Shown piece by piece: positions 1 through 10,451 of a stretch of DNA of 64,000 nt. The first letter of the stretch is position 1; every line of letters begins with the position of its first letter. The stretch comes from Notamacropus eugenii (lineage: Eukaryota; Chordata; Mammalia; Diprotodontia; Macropodidae): contig NC_092878.1 of assembly GCF_028372415.1 (NCBI RefSeq), positions 26,518,903 to 26,582,902 of the forward strand, in the 5' to 3' direction. Below the pieces are notes generated by a model that saw only the letters and a program-made list of their open reading frames with translations, was not told the origin of the DNA and made no database searches. Both the position numbers and the translations under genes were made by a program.

Positions 1-155
1 TTTTCTAATATTTTGATAACTGTTTCATTACAGTTGGTTTCCTTTGTAAACCTATATGTTTTATATATTTAACATCATTATTCCAAGGAGGAGCCAGTAG
101 GCTTCCGCTGATTGCCAAAGGGATTCTTGACATAAAAAAAGGTGACGAGCCCATG
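1..155. mobile_element. Ancient DNA-transposon-like fragment (hAT type suspected)
   Basis: Sequence such as GTTGGTTTCCTTTGTAAACC and CCAAAGGGATTCTTGACA matches, on the opposite strand, the element at 35290-35470. The family is an old non-autonomous element whose ends read like GGTTCTTAACC. I recall it from other mammals but cannot name it securely. It is truncated by the window edge. Confidence 0.5.
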
Positions 156-2539
156 CTTTATTTAGTCAGTGCCCCTCCTTGTACAGATGTAGAAGGAGTT
201 AAGAAGATTGAGTTCCTTGCCTAGGGTTCCAGAGGAAGTCATAGTAATAGACATTAGACCAGAACCTGGCCCTGCTGGGTCATAGCCTAAGGCGGCGGCC
301 AAAATCCCTTACGCAGGTGTGCCTTCTTTCATGTAATAACGACCTACCTGGAAAAAAGCAGTGTGTCAAGTTAAGTTTTGTAAATGGAATCATTTTAAGT
401 TGGAGAGTTTGCCATTTAAAAGAACCCTTTGAAGAATTCCTTTGTGATGCAAATAATCACTTCCTAATTTGTTTCTTCTCTCTCTTTGTAGCTTCTTACA
501 GTGAGGTACAAGTTATAAACTAAGTTATCTGCTTTGTGCTGTAAGAGGCATAGCTGGTTCTCCTGGTAACCTTCACATCCTAGGGCCCAGGGGCTATAGA
601 CTTAGACTCCTCAGGCTTGTCTCCTTAACTTAGTCACTCCTCTCTCCTGTGGGCAGACCCATTTCTGGAGAAGAGTTGTTGACACTTTTCAACCTTCAGT
701 GAAAATTCCACCACCTGCATAGGTAACACTCCATCATATCACTACCTTTTTCATTTGTGCTTATTTAGGAGAGGAGAGAGAAAAAAAGGCTTCCACAGTT
801 TCACTTATGGCAAATGAAAGTCCATTTCCCAGCCACAGGGTAGAAGTAGATGCCAGATTTGCTGGGTCAGTGTACCAAGATACCCAACTGGGCAAACTGG
901 AGCTTGTGCTTAATGTAGTGGGAAAAGGGACTGGGCGTCAGACTTCAAAGGCCCAGCACCTTAGGAACATCACTTATTAGGAGTGTTAAGAGGAGTGAAA
1001 GGTGAGGCCAGTCTGTTTGCAGCAAAGCAGAGCGGGTAGTGAGGCAGACCTTCCAACAGGGTCAGGTGGCGGTGGTTGGAGTTGTTCCCTGGAGCACCCT
1101 GAGTGTATGCCCATGCCAGGATGGTATCTAGGTTTCATTCATTCAGCAACCCTATTTGGAGTGCCTACTGTGTACCAAATATTATACTGGATGCTAAAGG
1201 GGGGTAAAAAAAGGCAGTCTTAATGTATGCTCACTTAGGAGATACCATTGCTTTCATTGCCTCTGCTACCTTTCCTGGGGGCAAAGCTTTCTTGGTGTGT
1301 ACCCATCAGTGACCTAGCTAGGCTGTGTGGAGACCAGTCCAGCAGCATCTTCTCAGAGGGTATTGAGATAGCAGAAGAGAATTGTCTGGTGAACTTGATA
1401 TGGGTGACATTCCACCATTCCTTCCCAACCAGGAAGGTTTGATTCTTGAGAACATGCCACTGTGGTGCTCCTAAGCACAGAGAAGCTGTTCCTAGGGGTA
1501 CTTTCCAGGGTGAATGGAAAAGCCTGCTTCTAGATTCTGTTGGACCCAGCTTGCATTTTCTGTCACTTGTATTATCTGCCACTGTCTAGGGTTTTCTGTC
1601 CTGATGGATTGAGTAGCAGATGAAGCTTTTTACTAGACACCTGAAAGGGCTGAGGAAGATTATCATCTCAGGAGCAACACTGTTCTGTGGTCCCTGGACA
1701 CGAACTCACAGTGAATTTGCGAGTAAAATCCATATTCCCTTACCTACCCCCACCCCTTCAAAGAGACTGAAAGTATTTCTCCTGGCTGGTTTTGCCATGC
1801 TAAATTTGAAGTTCTACATAGAGGTAGAGAGTGGGCTTTCAGGCTGTGTTGGAGTGAGAGATCTCCCCCAATTCTGACCCCAATTCACACCACACAGCAC
1901 AACTAGAAAGGAGTGAAGATCCCAATTTTCCCAAGGTGTGGAATTATAACAACATGGCAGAGGTCAGTATGCAGGCAGAATTTCTTCATTTTCTAAATGA
2001 GAAGAAAGGGAGCTGGCCTCATTTGGAGGTGCAGACCCTTAATCTAGAGAAGGACTCTAAGGAACAGACCCAGGGTGCTTCTGAAGTTAACCAGCTGCTG
2101 TCACTCATCCCACGAGCTCCGCCCTCCCAAGTCCAGATGGTAAGAGGGACAGGACGGGGAGACCCAAGATGGCTTTGGGATTGTCCTCTGTGAAGCACTG
2201 AGTGATAGCTGAGAAATGATGATTCTCTTTCATCCCTGTCATTGGTATGGTTAGTTAAATAGTCTCACTTGTAGTACAATAAGCACAGCTGGGAGGATGT
2301 TGAGGGAAACAAGGAATTCCTTGCCTATTTCTTCTGTACCTTTCCCCTCCCCCAGTCCTGTGTCCTGTGGCCCTCACTCTAGGCCAGACTGAGAGCCAGC
2401 CTAATAAGGACACCTCCCCTTTCTGTGCCCCTACTCCCAACCCCAGGGTTCCAGTCTTCTCATGTTTCCTCATCCTTTCAGTTTGGTGGGAAAAGCTGAG
2501 GAACTGGTAGGATTTAGCTCTGGAAGGAATCATTTAGTC

Positions 2540-2738
2540 TAGCATAGTGAGGTGGAGAGAGTACTAGATTTGGAGTCAGGAAAAGGAAAGTTCAAATCCT
2601 GTCCTCAAACAGTATGTGACTGTGGGCAATTCACCCAACTTCTCTCTGCCTCCAGTGCTCCGTCTCTAAAACAAGGGGGTCAGACTCCATGGCCTCTAAT
2701 GATCTTTCTCAGCTCTGCGTCTCAGATTTGGTGATATC
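2540..2738 (+). repeat. MIR/CORE-SINE
   Basis: tRNA-derived head (GTACTAGATTTGGAGTCAGG, GTTCAAATCCTG), then TGTGACTGTGGGCAA and a CORE part, ending with GGTCAGACTCCATGGCC and CTAATGATC as in marsupial MIR-superfamily copies. Confidence 0.75.
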
Positions 2739-2739
2739 T

Positions 2740-2890
2740 CTCATTTTGCAAGTGAGGAAACGGGTCCAGGGAGTTTGTCTAACGTTACATATCTTAGATC
2801 ATTTATCTCTATATATACTTGAGAGGACTTGGAAACATCCATCCCCTGATGCTAAATCTAGTATTCTTTCCATTGTCCCATGCTGCCTAA
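2740..2890 (-). repeat. MIR/CORE-SINE fragment
   Basis: Reads CTCATTTTGCAAGTGAGGAA, the reverse of the SINE core, then continues to a TTCCATTGTCCCATGCTGCC head in reverse orientation. Confidence 0.55.
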
Positions 2891-3469
2891 AATTCACACT
2901 GTTAGGAATGTATACGCTACACATCGAGGGAATATTTACATTTTAAAAGAAGCTGATGGGCCTAGGCAAAGCTTAACTGCTGATGGTGGCATTTCTGTCA
3001 TCAGTGGGGATAGGAACCTTCCTAGAGCTTACTTAGGCAGCTCCATATTCTGCCTCCTCTTAAGGTCAGCACTGTAGCAGCAGGAACAAAAGTCTGCCAA
3101 AAACAAAAGGTGCAAAGCTAGACTGGAGTTCAGGTTAGCAGCTGGGTGGTGCTCTGTGGTGGCCCAGCAGCACTCCTTGACCTGCCTATCTCCCCCCAAC
3201 CCAGACACATTACTCGTGTGTGGCTAAAAATCTACAAAGGATCCACCTGTCCCCTTCCTCAGCTTGTCCTTCCCCTACCCTCCCTGTAGCCCTAACCAGC
3301 TTTGGTTTATGGTACTGATTGCATAGAGAAGGGAAGGGCTGTGTGCCAATGCCTTTTTTAGTTAGTTATCCTAAGCCACTGTGAGGGCAAGGCCTAAACA
3401 GAACACACCACTTCCAGACCATCCTGCAGTTTTAGGGTGTAGAATCAAGGTGAAGTTTTCTTCTCAGGT

Positions 3470-3575
3470 CTTTTGAGTGGTCTGTGGGCCTCAATTTACT
3501 TATCTGTAAAATGAGAGGGTTAAACTCAGTGACTTCTTAAGGTCCTTTCTAATTCCAGATCTATGATCCTAATCT
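3470..3575 (+). repeat. CORE-SINE 3' fragment
   Basis: Contains CTCAATTTACTTATCTGTAA, AATGAGAGGGTTAAACTCAG, TCCTTTCTAATTCCAG and CTATGATCC: the 3' half of a marsupial CORE-SINE. Confidence 0.65.
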
Positions 3576-3879
3576 TTACTTTCCAGTCCTGTTCCACAAA
3601 ACAAATCCAATCGAGACCCAGAACCCTAATAAAGAGCAGACTTTGACTTTGGAAGAAAGCTACCATCCTGACTTGAACCTCACTGCCCTGATAATTGGAC
3701 ACTTTTGGCTTGCCCAGAGCAAGCTGGGGTGACTTCATAGGGAATGCTCCTTGAGGGAAGAGACTGTTTTTTTTTTTTTTAAATAGCACCTGTGTGTTCA
3801 GTGATACAGGAATTCCTTTTTCAAAGACTCTTTACCAGTGTAGATGTGCTCCTGCTCTATAACTTCTCGATTTACTTGC

Positions 3880-3992
3880 CTGAAGTATTGAGAGGTTAAG
3901 TGATTCAGGAAGGAGATGTGTTTCAGAGACAGAACTTGAACTCACGTCTTTCTGACTGATAGATTTGCCAGGATGACACTGCCTGGCCTATC
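3880..3992 (-). repeat. CORE-SINE fragment
   Basis: GAGAGGTTAAGTGATTCAGG followed by GAACTCACGTCTTTCTGACT is the reverse-orientation tRNA-derived part of a SINE. Confidence 0.55.
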
Positions 3993-4019
3993 TTAGCCTC
4001 TTAAATCCTTGTTTCATTG

Positions 4020-4185
4020 ATTGAAGACACTGTAGTGTTTGATAAGAGCACTGGAATTAGAATGACGAAAGGAAGTTGGATTTTTGTTTTTGCCATTTAT
4101 TAGCTACTGGTCTTTGGACAAGTCATTCTCTGAGATTGAGTTTCCTAAAATAGAAAATAACTCTGTACAGATTATTTACTATATC
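4020..4185 (+). repeat. MIR-like SINE, degraded
   Basis: Starts GTAGTGTTTGATAAGAGCAC and continues through GCCATTTATTAGCTACTGGT and GGACAAGTCATTCTCTGAG, with a MIR-like layout. Confidence 0.55.
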
Positions 4186-6772
4186 TCCTGAAGGTCTTGA
4201 CCTCCTGGGTGCTCTTCCTCAGGATTTCATGCTACCTGGGTGTTTGATGAGAAGGGGAAAACACCGAGGAAAAAACTGCTGGGCTGGTTTTCTCCAGACA
4301 TTACCCTAGGGCATAAGGAATATCTTAGATTGTAGAATCAGGTTCCCCAGCATCACTTTCCTTGGAATTTCTTATTGGGAGTGGCAATTAGGGGCTAGCC
4401 AATGACCATATCCTTAGAAGGAGAGAGAACCCAGAGAGTTAGCTGTAGGGTGGGGGTGGGGGATCAGCACAGCTGCCTTCCTTGGCTCTTGGCAGTGATA
4501 GAATCAAATTCCTAGTAAGCACCCCACTCCCAACGGCTAAAATAGGCATTGTCCTTATTGGTTGAGCCATTGTATAAAAGAGAGGGAAAGACTAATTAAC
4601 TGTGCTGAGATTCATACCTTCCTCTGATTTCTTAGGATTCTCTTTGGACTGGACTAGGTTGGACCCTTTAGGAAGGGGGTGGAAGGGGGTATGGCCAAAG
4701 AGGTGTGAGGTGCTTCTCCGTTGCCCAGCTCCACCCCAGGGAAAAGCTGCTTGGGTAGTTCCCACGTCAAGCTTCAAAGTGTGACTCACTCCCCTCTTTC
4801 TTCATCGTGCCTCGAAAGCCCACAGCTCAGCATGCTCAAGGGAATCTGGAGCCAAATCACCCAGCCTCTACTAGGATGATTCTGGGGTGAGGGAGGGGGC
4901 AGTTCCCTGTTTGGGTCCTATATAAAATCTGGCTGGTTCTGCAGTGGAGTTTTTGGTGGCTTAGTTTTCTCTATGAGCTAAATGGGATTTGATAACTGGA
5001 GGGGGAGGGGGGGAGCAGGGAGAGCCTCCCTCATACTCATCCCAAGCTCAGAAGGGTCACAGTGTTTATCTGCTGCAAGGTCAAGCAATTGAGAGACATC
5101 TCCACCTGACCAGACAGGTCTTTGGGAGATGTGAATGTTGAGGTTGCTGAGCTGGCTGTTGAAATGAAGAAAGAATTCACATGTTCAGGCCCAGAGAAGA
5201 GCTGTGAGGAAGGAGAGATCCTTACTCCCCCTTTCCTAATTCGATGGTGATTTCATATGTACATGATAGAGAAGGCTCCTAGGTTAGGGCTCTGAGGTCA
5301 CCTACTCATTCAGTTAATTGACAAGTGTTCCTTGAGTACCTGCCTCTGTCCTGAACTGTTTCTTTGGTCTGCTTCAGAGCAAGGGCCAAGCCTTCCTGGT
5401 TTGGGTCAGTTGGATCTCTGTATGACGACTGTCTACCAGCTTGGTAGCTGTGTTCCCAGCTGGGCTTTGACTCTCAGTATTCATCCATATCTGTGAAGAC
5501 CCCCAGTCTGGATGAGCTTGGCTTCGTGGCCTTAGGCCATCCCCTGCCCCTCTGTTCTGGTGGGCTCTCTGCCTAGACCTTAAGTGGGGGAAGGGAGCCA
5601 TTGCCACCACCTTAGCTCAGCTGCCCGATCTGAACTCCATTTCTTTCCCTTCCTCCTTCTCTCCCCTGAGCTTTCTGGGGAAAGGGTCTTGGTTTTGACC
5701 TGCCCCTCTCCTCCCCCCTCACAACCCCAGTGTCTTGCTCTTGGCCCTATCCTGGGGCCAGGGCAGGTCAGCACATGAAGCCATAGCTTTCTCCCTGGCA
5801 CACTGCCTCCCCTTTCCAGTTTGCCGAGTCAGGGCTCTGGGGTGGGGGTCGCCCACGCTGATCAGACTGGTTTATGGCAGGGAGGGGAGTCCTGACAATT
5901 CCCAAAGCCTGCCCCCCCATTCCCCAGTTAGCCCAGTTCTCTCTAGGAGAAATGTCGGGAGCTAAAAGTGAGTAGCTCGAAGCTGTGCTGGCCCAGCTGG
6001 CTGGCCAGTGCTGCCCTTGCACCCCGATCCTATTCGTCCTGAATGGGCATTTGGCGTGGGTACCAGGGAAGCCCTGAGCACAGCTCCGGTTTGGGCATTT
6101 CAGGGTTAATCCTAGCCCAGCAGGGACTCTAACTCTGTGTTCTTTAGAGTGGAGTGTCTGTGAATAACAATAGCTGTGAGGGTGGGAGGTGGGGCTGGGC
6201 CAGCCTGGAGGGGAGGCTGGGATTGGGAGAAGCTGGGCCCCTGGGGGCTACCTGCAGAGCCCTGGGTCTACTGAGTCAGGCCTCAGCTTGGGTCTTGGCG
6301 GCAGCTGCTCCTTGAGTCTCTTGGAAGGCAGATATGGCCTGACGGGGAGCAGGCATTCCAAGATTCCCTGTGCCCAGTTCAATTCCCCTTATCCATTGGC
6401 TTTCCAGATTCTGGAGCCTCTTTTTCTGGGGGAAAATTTCCTGCCCAGTGCTCCTTCCCCAATACCTGGCTTTCTTAAGTGCGACAGCAGGGTTCTGGGC
6501 TACCTGTCACATGTATATGTGCTTTGGCCTGAGCACACAGTTAAGGAAGAGTTTCCTAGAAAATGTATTTAGTAAGAATGTATGTATAGAATGCATGTAA
6601 GATTGTATGCCATTTCGGGAAAGGAGGAGAGAGGGAGGGGAAGGAAATCTAAAATTTGTGCAAGTGATTATAGAAAACTGAAAACCAATAAATTAATTAA
6701 TAAAAAAGGGAAGAATTTCCTACATCTGGTTTGTTCTTTTGTGGGGTCTGTGGTCCCAAACGTCTTCTAATT

Positions 6773-6962
6773 TAAGAAGCAGCGTGATTTTGTGGCAAGC
6801 CATGGACATGAGAGGCTAGAGGACCCCTGAATTCCAGTCGTAGCTTTGACACGGTTCTGGACAGGCCACTTAACCTTCTTTTCCTCATGTATTAAGTAGT
6901 TGTAGTAATACTAACACTCCCCACATCACAATTAAAGCACCATATGAGTAAGTTGTTATTGA
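6773..6962 (+). repeat. MIR-like SINE
   Basis: GAATTCCAGTCGTAGCTTTG, then GGCCACTTAACCTTCTTTTC and a CORE-like 3' part ending near GTAAGTTGTTATT. Confidence 0.6.
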
Positions 6963-7514
6963 GCTGAAATAATACCAAATCCCTGGACCTGCCAGGAGGG
7001 GGGCAAGGCTCCAGCCCCTTCACTTTGGTTTGACTTGTTCTTTGCGTCTTCCTTTTCCTGAATCCCTTTGTGTTTAAACAGGGATTTAAGGCATCTGCTT
7101 CTGGTTCTGTGACTTGGACACAGGGGCTGAAGGGTCCCAGACTGCCAGTTTTGCAACCTGCCCTTCCCAGGGAAATGGGAGCTTCTGGGGCCAGATTTGG
7201 GGATGGTTCCACAGGGTCAGCTGACAGCTTCCTGGCCTATGGGAACCCTTAAAGAGCCAGTTTGAGGTAGTGGCTTTGGCCTGGGAGCAAACTTCTGACT
7301 CCCTAAAGGCCCTTTCTTCGTAGAATCTGGACCCTGGAATGTCTGACTTTGGGAATGGTTCCTACTATGACTGGAACCTTTGGGGTAGAGGAGGGAAGGT
7401 AGAATGAGGAGGCAGAAAGGACCAAGTTGTCCTTTACCCAGAAATGCCTGATACTGATTAGACCAGCTTCTTACTCGTCGTCTCCCCATTTGTGAGAAGG
7501 AAGGAACTCTTCTT

Positions 7515-7597
7515 ACAGAATTTTTTAACTTGAAGGCTCCTTCAAGGTCGTCTAGTACAACCCCTTCATAAGTGAAGAAACTGAAACCCAAAAGTAT
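7515..7597 (-). repeat. CORE-SINE fragment
   Basis: TCAAGGTCGTCTAGTACAAC followed by GTGAAGAAACTGAAACCCAA is the reverse core segment also seen at 26240, 30845 and 47665. Confidence 0.5.
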
Positions 7598-8194
7598 CGT
7601 CTCTGGCCATTTCCCCTTCTACTCCTAAATTGGATTATTACTATCTCACCTTCATAGGAACCTTTCTGTGTTCCCATGGGAACAGGGGGTGCTTGTTACC
7701 CATAGCCACACAGCTTTTGCTTAGTCCCCAAATCATGTGATTTGGAACAGGGAACCAGGCTGGATTCTCTTGTCAGATCTCCGCTGTACTTTTCCTTGGT
7801 CCCTGGATCCGCTTCTCGTCCATTTCCTCTCCCTTTCCTTCCATGAACAGAGAGGAGATGGGAGGGAGCCTTGGGCCAGGAGGATAATGGGAGCAATCAA
7901 TTTTGGGGGTGAGCATTCCTTTCTTTAGTTGAGATAGAACGCAGGCCTTCTGGGTCCTCCCTGTCAATCAGTGATTTGAAAAGAGGAGAGTTGGAGGGGG
8001 AAAACTATCTAGGCTTGGAAAAACTGGGGACCAGGTGGTGCATTGGAGTTCCAGTAGTAAGCAGAACAGAGCTAGCAGAGATAATTAAAATTGGAAAATG
8101 ACTATGAAGAGTTGATGAAGATGGCAGTGGGCTTTGAGTGGGGGGAGCTGTGGGCTTAGGCTGGGTCAGTGACAAGACTGTTAGGATGGAGAGC

Positions 8195-8345
8195 CAGGGA
8201 AACTTCATTTCCAGTCCTCCTCGATCTCTTACAGTTGGTTAACCTCTCAGAGCCTCAGTTTTCTCACCATACCTACTTCACAAAGTTGTAAAGGATCAAA
8301 TGCAATAGTAGGTATAGAAAGTGCTGCATAGGATTGTCAGTTATC
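8195..8345 (+). repeat. MIR adjoining the BAHD1 exon 2 acceptor
   Basis: TTAACCTCTCAGAGCCTCAG, CAAAGTTGTAAAGGATCAAA and GAAAGTGCTGCATAGG follow the MIR consensus through its 3' part. The recognisable copy ends about 20 nt before the acceptor AG at 8364-8365. Confidence 0.7.
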
Positions 8346-8365
8346 GCTGGTGCTGTCTCCTGCAG

Positions 8366-9906
8366 GTCCAGACGCTGCTCTATGACGCATGCTCGAAGGA
8401 AATCTCTGTCCCTGCTGAGCTCTCTCCCCACTGGCCGGGAGCCACTTCGAGTGGAAGGCAAGAGGATGGAGCGGCAGGAGGGCAGTGAGCCAGGGGCTGT
8501 TCCAGAGGTCCCAAGCCTCCCCAGTCTACAAGAGCTTCGAAAAAACTATCCCCTTCGCAAGAGGCTCCTGGGCCCAGGCAAGCCCAAGACCTGCAAAGTG
8601 TTGTTGACCCGCCTGGAGCACGTGGCCAGCCCCCGGGGCAAGGAGGCCTCAGGTTGGGTTGAGGAGCTTCAGCCACTTGCACCTGGCTTGCCTGAGACTC
8701 CTATCCCAGGCAAGGGTGAGACAGGTGGGGAGCACGATGCTGGGACTGATAACACCCGTCCTGAGGAACCACGAAAGAGGCGTCTGGCTTCGCTCAATGC
8801 CGAAGCCCTTAATAACCTGCTCCTTGAGCGGGATGATGGGGCTGGGCTTGCTGCTACCCGGCGATGCCGAGGGGAAACTAGGAGGGCCCGAGATAAAGTC
8901 AGTGGGAGTTGGGCCTCACCAGAGAAACCAGTCCCCAAAAGCTTTAAGGGACGGAGCCGAACACGGGCAGGAAGACTCAAGGGCAGTAGCCAGGACATTC
9001 TGCCTGAGGAAGTATTTGAAGACAGTGCTCGCCGGGAAGGTGATACTGCTCCCAAGAGACTGGCCAGCCTGAATGCAGCAGCCTTCCTCAAGCTGAGCCA
9101 GGAGCGGGAACTGCCACATCGTGCCCCCAGAAACCACACTGATGGGGATGTCCGGCCTGACTCTATAGGCCCTAAGACACTGAGGTTTAAATGGGCCAAA
9201 ACCAATCGGAAAAACTGCGTAAAGGCTGCTAAGCAGGAAGCTAGCCTAGTAGGGACTGAGGGACTGCCCAGCTGGCAAATACCCCCTGAGGGAACCTGGC
9301 CACCAACTGCCTCTTCTGGCTCCCCTAGGTTATGTGGCAAAGCAGAGCCCCTACCCTATGAACCCTTGAGTCACTCTTATGAGAGCCCTGCGGACCTGTA
9401 CCACCGGCTGCCCCTGCTGATGGGTGGGCAGGCTGCCATGAAGCCAGAGTATGGACGCCCAGGAGAGAAGTCTCCCACTCCCAAACAAGACCTACACCAG
9501 CCCTCGTTCCCTCTCCCCCAGCTGCCCCCACTGCCTGTGCCCGGCAACCACTCTGACTTTGGCTGCTTCTATGGTGGCCCTGAGCTTACCACCCTGAGCG
9601 GGGTCTACTTGTACTACGGTCAAAGCGGACTGCAGTGTGGGGGCTACTCGCCCTGTCCTGTGTTCCCAGAGGGGGGAGAGCTATCCCCTTCTGCTCCCTG
9701 CGATGGGCTTCTGGTGGCCCCCAGCTCCCTGCCCACAGGGACCCCCTTCCAACATCCTCCCTGGTGTTCATCACGCTACTGCTGTGGAGAAGGAGAAGGA
9801 GTAAACAGCTACAGCCTCTGCGGGGTTCTCCCCATGTCCCTTAGTCGTGTTGGCAGCCTCCACGCCACCCACGGCAGCTGTCCCTACAAAATGCCTTTTG
9901 CAGCAG
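8366..9906 (+). CDS. BAHD1: BAHD1 main coding exon (exon 2 by comparison with human)
   Basis: The acceptor is CTGTCTCCTGCAG ending at 8365, followed by 16 nt of 5'UTR and the ATG at 8382. The coding part gives residues 1-508 plus one base. The donor is GCAG|GTAAGA at 9906/9907. It encodes the basic and proline-rich regulatory regions, not the BAH domain. Reading on into the intron gives only an unrelated tail of about 45 residues up to a stop at 9995, so splicing here is clear. Confidence 0.93.
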
Positions 9907-10409
9907 GTAAGATGTTCCTGGGAAAGTTGTTTGCCTTGGGGCGAAGGGTTTCCATGGTGATTTGTGCCTTTCTAGTCTTTGCCTATGACCTATGACATAG
10001 ATCCTGAGGGTCATAGCAGATGGCAGTCTGGTCATCAGAGAACCTTCTGCTGGTGCTGGGAGAGCCTCACCCTGAGAAGTGGGGGCAGTTTAGGTTCTGG
10101 CATTTTCAAGCAAGGTCCAGTCTCTAGGGCAGAGAACCTCAGTTTTAGTCTTTCTCCCTTGGTGGGCATCAGACTGCTTAGGCAAGTCTGACAGCTGACT
10201 CTGTGCCCAGCAAATCTGCCAGGACTTTATGGAGAATAGTGCTATATGGCCAGGGTTGTCAAGTCAGCAAGAACTTAACGTTGTTTACTGTGTGTCTGCC
10301 GCTCTGTGGTACAGCAGGGTTATAAAGATAGTGTGCCTGCTCTCAAGGAGCTTACATCCTAATGGGAGAGAGAACTTGTTAACAACCAAGTTCACAAAAG
10401 ATATATTAC

Positions 10410-10451
<42 letters not shown>

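Larger units (their letters stand above)
1..8365 (+). other. Probable BAHD1 intron 1 (partial), non-coding
   Basis: No ORF here resembles a known protein. There is no CpG island, so the main BAHD1 promoter and non-coding first exon probably lie upstream of the window. The interval holds an ancient DNA-transposon fragment, an L2 scrap near 1140-1200 and several MIR/CORE-SINEs listed separately. The stretches 160-1130, 1200-2530, 4190-6770 and 7600-8190 show nothing I can assign. That the whole interval is intronic is an inference from the human gene structure. Confidence 0.55.

Noticed and set aside
8669-9340. 223-codon minus-strand open frame inside the BAHD1 main exon
   Set aside because: It is antisense to unmistakable BAHD1 coding sequence, with Ser/Arg/Leu-rich shadow composition.
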